DNA of 64,000 bases from Lumbricus rubellus (taxonomy: Eukaryota; Annelida; Clitellata; Crassiclitellata; Lumbricidae): NCBI GenBank assembly GCA_945859605.1, contig OX243820.1:23317337-23381336 (forward strand). Direction: 5' to 3'. A program made the position numbers and the translations under genes. Under the pieces are notes generated by a model. It had not been told where the DNA came from. It did no database searches and saw only the letters and a list, made by a program, of their open reading frames with translations. This document shows positions 54,560 through 64,000 of this stretch, in pieces. How positions within the stretch are numbered: position 1 is the stretch's first letter; each line of letters begins with the position of its first letter.

Positions 54560-55150
54560 ATTATTTTCGTCTCAAGGCCATTCGCGGATCTGTCTCCCTT
54601 TCAACCATGACATCCATAGTCCATGCATTTGCCTGTTCCAGAATAGATTACTGTAATTTCCTTCTTATTGGTCTTCCAAAAGGTTCGTATATCTCCCATT
54701 CAATCTGTCCTTAATGCTGCTGCTCGATTGATTGCTCGCCTTCTTACATGTAAGTACTCTCATATATAATCGTTTATGATCAACCAACTACACCGGCTTC
54801 CTCTCTCTCTCTCTCTGACCGCATGCAATATAAAGTCCTTTCTCTGGTACACAAATCTAAACTGGGTCTTGCTCCGTAATATCTAAGACTCTAAGTGATC
54901 TAATTCGTTCTCCTCTTTCTGCATCTTCTCATCGACATCTCCGTTCTCTGGACATGACCGACTCAATCATTTAACGTCACTGCCCCCCCTTATAGAATTC
55001 TCTTCCCTCCACTCTGTGTGGGACTCTACTTTCAGGAACACTATCTACATGTACATCTCTCTCTCTTCCTTATACTTATTTTTTCTCTAGAAGTTATCGC
55101 ACTGGGAGCGCTACTGAATGGCTGTGAGCGGCGCTACAGAAATTACCAGT
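54560..55150 (+). pseudogene. L2-like LINE 3' fragment
   Basis: With stops and shifts the strand reads AFACSRIDYCNFLLIGLPKG, then a short NQLHRLPL, matching the SRLDYCNxLLxGLP ... LHWLP tail of L2/Rex-type ORF2 proteins. The 3' end GGAGCGCTACTGAATGGCTG leads into the (CATA)n run, the usual place for a LINE tail microsatellite. Confidence 0.6.
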
Positions 55151-55154
55151 CACA

Positions 55155-55185
<31 letters not shown>

Positions 55186-55614
55186 CGTCCAATGTCATAC
55201 ATACATACATACATACATACATACATACATACATACATACATACATACATACATACATACATACATTCACACATACATACATGCATACATACACACGTAC
55301 ATACATACATGCATACATGCACACACATGTATACATACATACATACATACATACATACATACATACATACATACATGCATACATACATACATACATACAT
55401 ACATACATACAATACATACATACATACATACAAACATACTTACATACATACATACATACATACATACAATACATACATACATACATACAAACATACATAC
55501 AAACATACATACATACATACACACATACATACATACATACATACATACATACATACATACATACATACATACATACATACATACATACATACATACATAC
55601 ATACATACATACAT
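55155..55614. repeat. (CATA)n microsatellite
   Basis: About 460 bp of CATA repeats with few interruptions (CACA, ATGC). All long frames here (YIHTYIHT, MYVCMYVC) are by-products. Confidence 0.95.
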
Positions 55615-55619
55615 AATAT

Positions 55620-57280
55620 ATTCATTTCATGAGTGAGTAAGAGAGTGAGAGGAAGAGAAAAAGAAAAATATTTCATGCACGCCAAGTTTTCTGTGCTTGT
55701 CGAAATGTCTCCGAATAGAAGGCGCTATATAAATCTTACAGATACCAAGCAATACGATCGAGGATCCGTGTTTACCAATAGACCTAAGTCTGTAAAAAAG
55801 GAATCATTTTGAATGGGGGCACTCATTCTGTATGCCTAGGCTGCTCGTTGTGGTCAGTGCGCTCCCATCTTTTGTACGCCCTAGATACGCTTGACAGAAG
55901 CTCGAATCTTACACTTAAAGCTTGCTTTCAATGGCCGTTGTCTATTTTTGATGCATGGGCGACTTTGTATTTAATCTGTATGCCTAGGCCTGCAAAAGCC
56001 CTGCATCATTCATAGATGTCTGCGTACAGATTGAAGGCATGTTTTTTAGTATATTGCCCCTTGGCTAAGACAATTCGCCATTTTGTGATTGACCTGGTTT
56101 CTATCATAGGCGGGTCTGTAGTGTTCGATCTAAAAATCAATCAATCACCTATAAATAACAATTTTCTGTAGAGTATAGGCCTATATTATTTACTACACAA
56201 TCCACCAAGTCTTTAGGCTACTTCTGAATAGATTTTAATTGCTTACTCTTGATCGGCATGATCTTAAGAGGACTTATGTTGATAATTTAAATTTTAAATT
56301 TTATAGGATTTTAATAGGCTACCATTGAATTTATCCCAATTTCTTATTAAACAAAAATTATAAGAAGGAAATTTGTTGTAGAATTCATATTAATGTCACA
56401 CATAAATAATTGTGGCCTAGGGCCTACTAATAAAGTAGTGTTATTTCCCGATTAAGATAAAATTAAATAAACAAGGTTTTTAAGTAGGCCTATAAAATGC
56501 AGTTGAAACTGTGGTAAAATCAACTTATTTTCCGTTTCGTCTTATTTGTTGTTTTTACGATATTTTATTTTTTCTAATAAAACGACTTTTCCCACTTTTC
56601 CCCTTTTCATCGGTTTTTATACTTACGTCTATGATTAGGCCTAAATGCGTACATCTATCGAAAAAGTGAATGCAGCCATGACTCCTGCAGGCGGTTTAAT
56701 CTCAGAATTTAATATCATCGTCGTTGAGTTCTTTACAATAATTATGCCTGTCCTTAAGTCTTAGTGTAGGCCTATAGCTGCATTGCTTTATTACTACATA
56801 GAACTTATCTTTGAAACCATTCTTTCATATGGTTCATTATTGGTCTTTGAAGGGACGTGCATTTCACCTTAAGTTCATCTTTCTCACTCTATCGGTATGA
56901 TTGCGCATGCGTCTTAAAAGATTATGCTTATAATAACCATCCGTGCTTAGTTTGCTTACATATTGGCCTTTTCAATGCTTCATATTTGCGCTCACGCTGC
57001 TTGACAGTATGCCATCAAGGATTATCATGTGAGCCTTGGATAGATGGTTATCTGTCAATGCTTTCAATTGCGTATTTTTCATTTTGCAAAAGACAGCGGG
57101 CGATCAGGAAGTTGCATTGAAAACGTGCTTTAAAAGTCAACATGTTTTTGAGAGGTGCCAATGTTTGCAATTATTATTAAGACCGCAAAGACCTCTGCGT
57201 TTGGGGTTTGACAACTAAGAGAAGCCAACCTATCAGCGGCGACAATGAAGTTCCTGCGAAGTTCGCAGGTTGTCCATGAT
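55620..57280. other. Upstream region of gene A, no gene recognised
   Basis: A GGCGCTATATAAAT tail motif occurs at about 55720. A duplicated TCTGTATGCCTAGGC-TGC at 55830 and 55976. Otherwise unique AT-rich sequence. Confidence 0.35.
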
Positions 57281-57282
57281 AA

Positions 57283-57288
57283 TATAAG
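57283..57288 (+). promoter_or_regulatory. Possible TATA box of gene A
   Basis: TATAAG 82 bp before the ATG, a reasonable distance. It lacks the TATAAAAAGCCCA context seen for genes B and C. Confidence 0.25.
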
Positions 57289-57369
57289 GAGGAATGAGAT
57301 CGACTCAAATTTTAGAAGATGAGGTGCGCTGACTCTCCGAAGACATCTATTTAAACGCCACAATCAAAG

Positions 57370-57636
57370 ATGCATAATAATATTATGTTATTTTTTGTGC
57401 TGGTCGTTGTCAGCGTTTTCTTGTCCATGTCTTCGGCGGCCGATGTTGACGTCGTTGGTGTTGCAACTTCGATCGTGGTGCCTCTTCGTCGTCCGCATCA
57501 CGTGGAACAAACCACTACAAAGGACGACGATGGAAAGAGGAAGAAAAGGTCGATCTCTTCAATCGATGAAACAAACATCGTCAATAAGATGAACATTTTG
57601 CGCAGCTCAGTCGGAGCTTCCGACATGAATTACTTG
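57370..57636 (+). CDS. Gene A exon 1: signal peptide, pro-region, start of CAP domain
   Basis: 89 codons. Hydrophobic residues 5-23 end at SSA (signal peptide). KRKKR at 56-60 suggests release of a pro-peptide just before the CAP domain. Donor TTG|GTATGT, phase 0. Genes B and C lack the basic site. Confidence 0.8.
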
Positions 57637-60600
57637 GTATGTTGTTTTAGTGAGTGAACTGTGTGTGCCCATAAGATTAATTTTAAAAACAATTAAAGTG
57701 TGGAACAGACAAATGAATTTGATTTAACAGAAAACAAATAGAATGAATAATGTTGAATATATATATATATATATATACATGTATATGCCTATATCAGCTA
57801 ACTTTACAAAACCTTTCTGCAAGCTGTGACATCCTACTTCTCTGCCTTTCATTCATTCGTTCATTCAGAGCATTTATATAGCGTCCCTTTAAGAAACTAC
57901 TCAGAGGCGACAGCTCGAACCAAACGATTAAAAAAACTCCCTTCATTGGTGAGACATGATGCACGTCTGACTATTCGCCGAGGAACCAGCTTAAGCAGAG
58001 TAGTCAGATGCATACGGCCATTTATATAGCGCCTAACAAGAGTCTCACGAAGTAGGCCTAGACCAAGGCAACTCGCGAACAAAATGCCTTCTAAGCGTTC
58101 AAACCCCTTAGCGAAAACAGCGACTCAGTCCGAGACGTAACTGGTGCAGTGTGCATAATATTTTCTTTGTTCAGATATACAGCAGTCTGAATGAGAACCT
58201 CGCAACCAACTGGACGAGTTATTGCAACTTTAATGCCGATGTATACGGACCCGACGACATCGGCCTATATGTGATAAAAGTTTGGTCCAATTATCAACCG
58301 GATCCCGTCTCTTTGCTGGGAACAACTTTCAACGATTCAAGGTTTTACAACGCAGTGAGTGAAGTAGACGATCTAATAAACATTGGTCAGATTGGTCTAC
58401 CTATAACATTAGTAAGCTACTAGTCATGCAGCAAACAATTTGCTCTGATCATTTTCTACATGTACATTGTACAAGCAAAAATTGAATTGAGGAGCTCTCT
58501 GGACGCTGAAAGTATCGACATGCCCATGCAGTCAAAGTGGAAATGCGCTTTTTTTATATCCTAACGATTTTGTTTGTTTGTAGGCTATGTGCACTTGTTA
58601 TGGCGCCCCTTCAAGCTCCCTACTGAGATCGAGGCGCTCCCGACTACAGAGCGGACACTGCATCGGAGTTTCACGCGGATGCGCTGAACAATTGCGAGTT
58701 AAGGACTTGCCCAAGGTCTTTACGCGACGACTTGAGGTGGATTCGAACCTGCAACCCTTCGGCTGCAAGGCGACGGACATACCCACTACACCACCGCGCC
58801 CCACAATTCTTTCACAATAATATTGACAAACATTAGTTACGCATTGACGCCAGTAGGCCCAGGTATCTCTTTTCAAGTCGTTTTAATTAACATCGAGAGC
58901 GAACTCACTACACCGGTGTCAACCCAATTCACAACTGGTGTTAGTTGCCTAAAAGCAGGGTGTTGAGTTACAGGCGATTTTTCGCGTAGACTTTGCAATG
59001 AGGAAAATACATAGCATTTTTGTCCTATATTTTTTCATTCTCAGTTATTTCTAGTGTGTTTTTCATTGTTTTCTTCATTGCATTTTAACAGATAGCCTAA
59101 TTAAGCCTACACAATTTTGCGTTTTCTACCCTTTCAGTTGAGATCTGTTTACCTACAATATGTGGGAGCTGACTACACTTACTGCTCAACGGTTCAAGTC
59201 CGCAACCAATCCCTTGTTAACGTTTACTTGTCAGCCTACATATTTTCCTACAGCAGGTAATGGACGCACTGCAACACAATTTTTGGGAAATTTAACATTG
59301 CCTGGTATTTTATCTAGCGCCGTGATAGGTATACGCTAGATGGTGAAAACTGAACTCGGATCTCCACTGAATATGAAGACTGATATCTCAATAGTCTATT
59401 GTAGGCCTATATATTATTATTATACCGGATACATTCCAACCCCTCTAAAGGGACGCAACTTTCATTTGGTGCTTTCGAGATTTGGAGTGTGAGATCACAA
59501 TTACGATTCGTGCATCTTGTGCGCGTAGAGATGATTCGAAATAGCGCCAGTGGCGGGTACAAAAATGTTAGAAGAGGGCCAAAATTGTTGGTGATCTTTG
59601 CCTGAAAAATCTGATGACCCTTTTTTAGTCGTCCGGCCGAAATGTCTGAAAAAGATACCATTTTCCCTGCCAAAATATCTGATGAACCTTTAGGCCTACT
59701 TAAAACCAAATGGGGGGCCCAGTCCCATGCAATTTGTAAATGGGGGCCATGGCCGGATTGGCCTCCATTGGATCCGCCTTTGAATAGCGCCTGGATAGGT
59801 TGACAGACGTCTAGCAAGATTTCCCGAAAAGTTTCTATATTATTGGATATGCGCCTAATCAGTTGAAATTCCGTCGGAGTTTCGAGTTGGGACATAAAAC
59901 TTCAATCTGTGACCTCTCGACAAACTATCTGTGCAATTCTTTTACCAAAATGTATAAACACACTGCGGGTCCCAGTAGGCTAACCGACTAAACAGAGCGA
60001 TTGTCCTGCAACGTAGAGTTCATTATATAATGTTAATATTTTTATTGAAACAATCCGGTAGACCATAGTTCGAGGGTACGTATGGTACGTATTATATTCT
60101 TTGAAAGGTACGTACGTATTTTAACGTACCTTATTGAAGGGTACGTAAAAGGTACGGTACAACACTTAACCGTGGCACATGCTATAAGTCATTGTGCATC
60201 TGTGCATGAAACATTACTAGCCTCAACAGACGCATAAACAAGTATTAAAGCCTTAAAATGTTATATAATCACAAAAATCACCTCAGGCCGTTTACAAGCC
60301 ACAAACTTATAGAGTCTGAATGATTATAGGCTAAAATTGCTAAATATCAATGACAGGTAACTTACTACAAACTTTTATGATAACGTAAATTTGTAATATT
60401 TTGTCATAACAAACCGCCGATCGAAAAACTGGTGACGTCACTTTGTTTGCATGTGCCAATAAGTAAGTAATTTAATATCGGTGAAGCGTCAAAACACTGA
60501 CATATAATAATAGTAATACTCAGAAATAAAATACGCGTATGGTACGCGTATTTTATTATTTGAAAGGTACGCACGTATTATACGCGTACCTTATATAAGG

Positions 60601-63278
60601 TACGCGTACGCATCGAACTATGCGGTAGACTGACCGCAACCGGTTACAGTGTACAGTAGCCTACAGCTATGCAATAATGAAAGAATTGACAAGAATGCGA
60701 ATGACAAAAGACATAGAATCTTGACTACGAACAGCCTTCAATACACGGCGAATAGCAGCCTACAAAGCACGTCCGCCATACGGGGCTCGATCTCGGTTCT
60801 TCTCACTCTCCATGCCAGCGCGGGTTAAAAAATGTGCGCTACTCACCCCACTGATGTTGCGAAGTCTTATGCCTAACGTATTGGTTCGTGTCTTCAATCA
60901 GTTGGTCACTGGGTATTGGGTAAAGACTTTGAGCATGTTTTTTGCTAAGGGCAATATCAGACAACATCATACAAACTTGTGGGGTATCACTGTATTTCGC
61001 TGCATCGCCAATTTCCCAATATTCACTATGATGTATAATGGGGAATTGTTTTAAAGCAACAAAGTTCAAATCCCTGTCTTGAGTGTCTTTGTAGGAAAGC
61101 AAAAGGTTTAACAAAAACGTTTCCTCTCAGGCCCTGGACTAATAATGAACTATGATAGTTTTCATGCGGTTTTCAGCCAAAAACCTTCGCACTTCCAATT
61201 GGATCATCTGGGAAGGGTCTCTATTCGGACACACCTGGAAAGGCTGGAATAGTCGATGAGCACAATAAAAAACTTTAGGCCAGTAGACGAATCAATGCGC
61301 AAGTGTCAGCATGTAACTTAGATATCTATTTCAGCCAGTAGGCCTACTGTTGTGTAGAGATGTGCGTAAGAGTTCAGAACGTCAAGAAGTAAGAAAGATA
61401 ATGACTCTGCGCAACGAGGCGATATCTCAACAAATCGCAGCGGACCCAACTATAGCTGAATGACCCGTTATCGTTAATTTTCAACACGCATCGTCAATTT
61501 TACTTCGATAGAACTTGTCTGATATTAGGTGTCAATAGTCAATAACAAGTAATTAGTAGAGTCTAATAGGCCTATTAAGGTGATGATAATTAGCCTATAT
61601 TATTCTGACTAATAATTAACTGGCTATTTGTACAGCAACAACTTCAATGATTCTCAGCAACAGTATACGCTTGGAGAGCAATGCACAACCTGTTTGTCTG
61701 GCAGCTACTGGTGTTACGAAGGCTTATGCAAAGGTTGGTAAAATATCTGTGCTACAAAAATTAATATCGAAAAATACAGCCTTCAACATAATAACTACAA
61801 AGTATATCTTGGCGTGCTCTAAAAGCATTGCGCCCTAGCGAATGCGCCGCATGTTAGCCGTGCTATAGCTCATAAAAGAAGTTAATCCGTAAGCATATGA
61901 ACTTAAGCATATGAACTTAAGCATATGAACTTAAGCATAATATGAACTTAAGCATATGAACTTAAGCATATGAACTTAAGCATATGAACTTAAGCATATG
62001 AACTTAAGCATATGAACTTAAGCATATGAACTTAAGCATATGAACTTAAGCATATGAACTTAAGCATATGAACTTGAAGAGCAAAAGAAGTTTCAACTGA
62101 CAGATTATCGTTCACACAAAAGTCAACCGAAGAAACTCCATCTATTTCTTACGACTACATGCTCTCAAATACCTAAATTCTACTCAAGTGTAGGCCCTAT
62201 GCTATTTTTATTGGGCGAATAAAAAAGTGAGATTTTACATGGCCATCTTATCTGTGTTGGTTCCTCAAGAGGATAAGTAGCCCTACTCTCTTTGCACGAG
62301 AGGACACCGGGCGACACCCTTTTATGCGATCGATTGTAAAATTAAGACTTTTTTAATTAGCCTGCCTTAGAGGTTTGCATAGTAGGCTACCAAGCAATTT
62401 AGGGTGTTTTGCGCAATTTATTTGCTTCAAATGTGTGGACTGGCCTAAACTATTCATTTGTCTAGGACACATTGTTGGCCTGTGTTAGCTTAGTGTTTGG
62501 GAAACTCTACAGTTAGCATTCCTGAATACTGTAAGCTTACAGTGTGTACTTAGGCGATTGAAATGTGATTATTCTGATTATTTTACTGTCTGGATTCATT
62601 GCAGATGATTGTTCGGACATCGATTCAAGCTGCTGTAAGTTTTAACTATTTCTACCACTCGAAGTTTAAGAAAGTCATTTCGAGTGCTAGATCATGCGAC
62701 ACAACTACTAATCCAAAAAATTGTAACTAACATGCAAACCATAGCCTAAGCCCATAAAGAAGTTTAGGACAAGGATAAATTTCGGGTACCGTAAAGCAGG
62801 GCTTTCTTTAACTTGCAGTTGTACACAAAATGTGCAGTTCTAAAATGGTTTTGTGCATTTGCAGAAGCACTTCTGTACAGCTAAAACTAGCAATAAAGGT
62901 AATTTTCCTCCGATCGCAAGTAATTTACCATTGAGGATGGGAAAGGAAAGAATGAGTTGTGCACTTCTAAACATTTCTTTAAAACAGCCCTACCGTAAAG
63001 TAAGATATAACAGACAAGGTAGGCTATAGGTCTACTTTGGACAGGGTTAAGCTGGATAAACAAAAGGAAATAAAATGACGTGATGAATAGGCCTAGTGCA
63101 AGAAGGATGGCTAAGAAATAGGCTATAAGCTTTGGGTATTGATAATTCAGCGATTCATACACACGTATTTTAAATTTTCAAATAGATTGCAATTCCTACT
63201 GCCTGAACTGTGCGGCCACAGACAGCACAACATGCAGATGTCGATGTCTTGATGGATGGATTGGTTCACGCTGTGAAA
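57370..63278 (+). CDS. CAP-superfamily secreted protein with hinge and EGF-like module (gene A), partial at 3' end
   Basis: Exons 57370-57636, 58175-58354, 59138-59256, 61636-61733, 62605-62634 and 63186-63278 join in one frame with GT/AG borders and intron phases 0, 0, 2, 1, 1, then 1 out. Order: signal peptide, pro-region ending KRKKR (residues 56-60, furin type), CAP opening IVNKMNILRSSVGASDMNYL, CAP core with CNF, the C-terminal CAP part QYVGADYTYCSTVQV, hinge YTLGEQCTTCLSGSYWCYEG with LC, a short Cys exon, then an EGF-like module. The protein would be secreted. The canonical CAP His before Asn is Met, so the metal-binding tetrad is incomplete. Introns hold a SINE and three MITEs. The stop is not in the window. 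Family assignment is from motif knowledge; function unknown. Confidence 0.8.
57855..57915 (-). repeat. SINE/LINE 3'-tail fragment in intron 1 of gene A
   Basis: GCATTTATATAGCGTCCCTT and AAACTACTCAGAGGCGAC match the tail of the SINE at 58585-58803. A further ATTTATATAGCGCC lies at 58020, and an (AT)n run at 57757-57777. Confidence 0.55.
58175..58354 (+). CDS. Gene A exon 2: CAP core
   Basis: 60 codons, TTTGTTCAG acceptor and GTGAGT donor, phase 0-0. Begins IYSSLNENLATNWTSYCNF and ends with QPDPVSLLGTTFNDSRFYNA. It aligns with YWDPNMEYDA... of gene B and NWSTQMENDA... of gene C, with DPV(S/A)xL conserved. Confidence 0.8.
58585..58803 (-). mobile_element. tRNA-derived SINE
   Basis: On the minus strand: a tRNA-like head with A-box TGGTGTAGTGGGTA (58780-58793) and B-box GGTTCGAATCC (58739-58749), a body with CCTTGGGCAAGTCCTTAAC, and a tail GGGAGCGCCTCG ... 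TTGAAGGGGCGCCATAACAA. The tail matches fragments elsewhere in the window, so partner LINE and SINE likely share a 3' end. Confidence 0.75.
59138..59256 (+). CDS. Gene A exon 3: C-terminal CAP segment
   Basis: 119 nt with CTTTCAG acceptor and GTAATG donor, phase 0 in, 2 out. Encodes LRSVYLQYVGADYTYCSTVQ and AYIFSYS, corresponding to the VGCGxxxC...CxYxP strand region of CAP domains but with fewer cysteines. Confidence 0.75.
59548..59782. mobile_element. 235-bp hAT-like MITE
   Basis: Ends CAGTGGCGGGTAC and GGATCCGCCTTTG, perfect TSD AATAGCGC at 59540-59547 and 59783-59790. The interior contains TCTGATGACCCTTTTTTAGT and CGTCCGGCCGAAATG, as in the CATAGGCGTA family. In intron 3 of gene A. Confidence 0.75.
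60064..60622 (-). mobile_element. 559-bp hAT-like MITE, copy 2
   Basis: Inverse of 52370-52928, equal length, ends CATAGTTCGA / TCGAACTATG, perfect TSD CGGTAGAC at 60056-60063 and 60623-60630. In intron 3 of gene A. Confidence 0.85.
60847..61086 (-). CDS. Unidentified exon-like ORF, antisense in gene A intron 3
   Basis: An 80-codon minus frame with acceptor TTTCCTACAAAG and a perfect donor GGG|GTGAGT, phase 1-1. It contains LNFVALKQFPIIHHSEYWEI, KYSDTPQVCMMLSDIALSKK and PSDQLIEDTNQYVRHKTSQH. Composition is that of a real soluble protein (charged, no repeats), unlike most frames here. I do not recognise the family and found no neighbouring exon. It could be an exon of a nested gene or of an old retrogene or transposon. 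Confidence 0.4.
61140..61630. other. Gene A intron 3, nothing recognised
   Basis: AT-rich unique sequence. Confidence 0.35.
61636..61733 (+). CDS. Gene A exon 4: cysteine-rich hinge
   Basis: 98 nt with TTTGTACAG acceptor and GTTGGT donor. Encodes NNFNDSQQQYTLGEQCTTCL and GSYWCYEGLCK. The Y-x-x-G-x-x-C-x-x-C-x(6)-C-x(4)-C pattern is that of the CRISP/GLIPR hinge, the strongest single argument for the family. Confidence 0.8.
61893..62075. repeat. 14-bp minisatellite
   Basis: Thirteen nearly perfect copies of CATATGAACTTAAG, one with an AA insertion. Each unit is two six-base palindromes (CATATG and CTTAAG) joined by AA. In intron 4 of gene A. Confidence 0.9.
62605..62634 (+). CDS. Gene A exon 5: 30-nt hinge exon
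   Basis: Between TTGCAG and GTAAGT, phase 1-1, encoding DCSDIDSSC. Gene B has an equal exon at 18010-18039. Confidence 0.7.
62797..62992. mobile_element. 196-bp hAT-like MITE, copy 2
   Basis: Ends CAGGGCTTTC and AAACAGCCCTA with perfect TSD CCGTAAAG at 62789-62796 and 62993-63000. Relative of 38343-38537. In intron 5 of gene A. Confidence 0.75.
63186..63278 (+). CDS. Gene A exon 6: EGF-like module
   Basis: 93 nt, phase 1-1 as is usual for EGF modules, acceptor AAATAG and donor GTAAGT. Encodes CNSYCLNCAATDSTTCRCRC and LDGWIGSRCE; the CxCxxGWxGxxC end is the EGF signature. Gene B has the shorter counterpart at 17396-17455. Confidence 0.78.
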
Positions 63279-64000
63279 GTAAGTAAAATCCGTTAATATT
63301 CAAATAATAAAATGATATATGATCGAAACAGGTGTCTTACTAAAAGCGGTCGAGGGAAATATTCTACTAGAAAGAGACTATTAATTTTTATTAACGAAAG
63401 GAATTTAATTGTCTTTTAAAAGCGATTATAATTATGCCTATTTTTATATTTTGCCTGCCTCGCATAAGGAGTAAGCGGCCAATATATGCTCGTACTGTAG
63501 GTGCAAGAGTAAGCGTATGATGCGGACAATAAGTAGGGGCGTCTCTACAATCTGTGAAATAAGGTGTTAGGCCGCTAAACAAACCTTTCTTAAATTATCC
63601 CATTTCAATGATATTAACAGATGGTTAGCCTATATACAGAGTATCTGAATTTGCAGTGGGAGAAATACGGTTCGGTCGCCTATAGCCTAATAGGCATAAT
63701 AGGGTCAAAAACGAACGGGCAGTTGAGACTTGAGACTAGCTCGTTCATTCAGAGCATTTATTTAGCGCCCATTCAAGAAACTACTCCGAGGCGCTCCCAG
63801 CCCAGTCACGACCAAAAGTGATTATAAAGTCCCGGGTAACTGATATTGCGCCATATAAGATACGTTGTAGCCCGATGAGTTGAGAGTATAAGCGATCTTG
63901 ATGCAACATAATAACTAATAAATAATGATGATTTGAGCGATTTATATGCTGATTGATTGAAAATATGTGCAATTGTGCATCGTGCCATATCTGTGCTAGG
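63279..64000. other. Intron after the EGF exon of gene A
   Basis: No further exon is convincing. A SINE-tail fragment (GAGCATTTATTTAGCGCCCA, AAACTACTCCGAGGCGCTCC) lies at 63747-63800. Confidence 0.4.

Noticed and set aside
55018..55685. ORFs of up to 204 codons with YIHTYIHT/MYVC
   Set aside because: Products of the (CATA)n microsatellite.
57348..57355. TATTTAAA as the gene A TATA box
   Set aside because: Only about 15 bp before the ATG; a start 30 bp downstream would lie inside the coding region.
61893..62075. CRISPR-like array
   Set aside because: Head-to-tail 14-bp units without spacers in a metazoan intron; it is a minisatellite.
63619..63627. Terminal exon of gene A after TTAACAG at 63619
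   Set aside because: It would add one residue before a stop. Possible, but too little to support.

Overview
The window is a stretch of an intron-rich, AT-rich metazoan genome, most likely from a marine invertebrate. I cannot place it to phylum. The evidence is small exons with GT/AG boundaries, CR1/L2-like LINEs with microsatellite 3' tails, tRNA-derived SINEs, many hAT-like elements with 8-bp target-site duplications (TSDs), a Ty3/Gypsy LTR element, and many copies of the palindrome TAGGCCTA in unique sequence. There are no bacterial operons and no CRISPR.

The host genes that can be read form a cluster of three paralogous secreted proteins of the CAP (CRISP/Ag5/PR-1) superfamily. Gene A runs on the + strand from 57370 past the right edge. 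Six exons can be read: signal peptide and pro-region with a KRKKR cleavage site, CAP core in two exons, cysteine hinge in two exons, and an EGF-like module. Gene B is on the minus strand: exon 1 at 37711-37959, exon 2 at 24855-25022, a 30-nt hinge exon at 18010-18039, an EGF-like exon at 17396-17455, and possibly a last exon at 13393-13538. Gene C is on the minus strand: exon 1 at 2663-2908 and exon 2 from 161 off the left edge. B and C share a TATA-containing promoter block, and an orphan copy of the C upstream region lies at 40192-40920. An unidentified exon-like ORF lies antisense inside gene A at 60847-61086.

The rest is mostly layered mobile DNA. 0.9-2.4 kb: a hAT-like element inside another. 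3.8-6.3 kb: a foldback element made of 14-bp arrays. 6.3-11.5 kb: a nearly full-length CR1-like LINE with frameshifts. 14.3-15.7 and 35.8-37.2 kb: two 1407-bp hAT-like copies in opposite orientation. 22.3-24.5 kb: a DNA transposon with long terminal inverted repeats (TIRs) and a decayed unfamiliar protein. 27.7-35.75 kb: an 8050-bp, almost completely palindromic element with a 6-bp TSD, lying in the large first intron of gene B. 41.2-48.2 kb: a mariner-type transposase relic split by a hAT element, itself split by a very young but defective Gypsy element. 48.8-52.2 kb: a mariner-like foldback holding a LINE, which holds a 671-bp TIR element. 52.4-53.6 kb: two hAT-like MITEs placed side by side at the same 8-bp target.

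All coordinates and TSDs were read by eye from the sequence. Family names rest on remembered motifs, not on searches.
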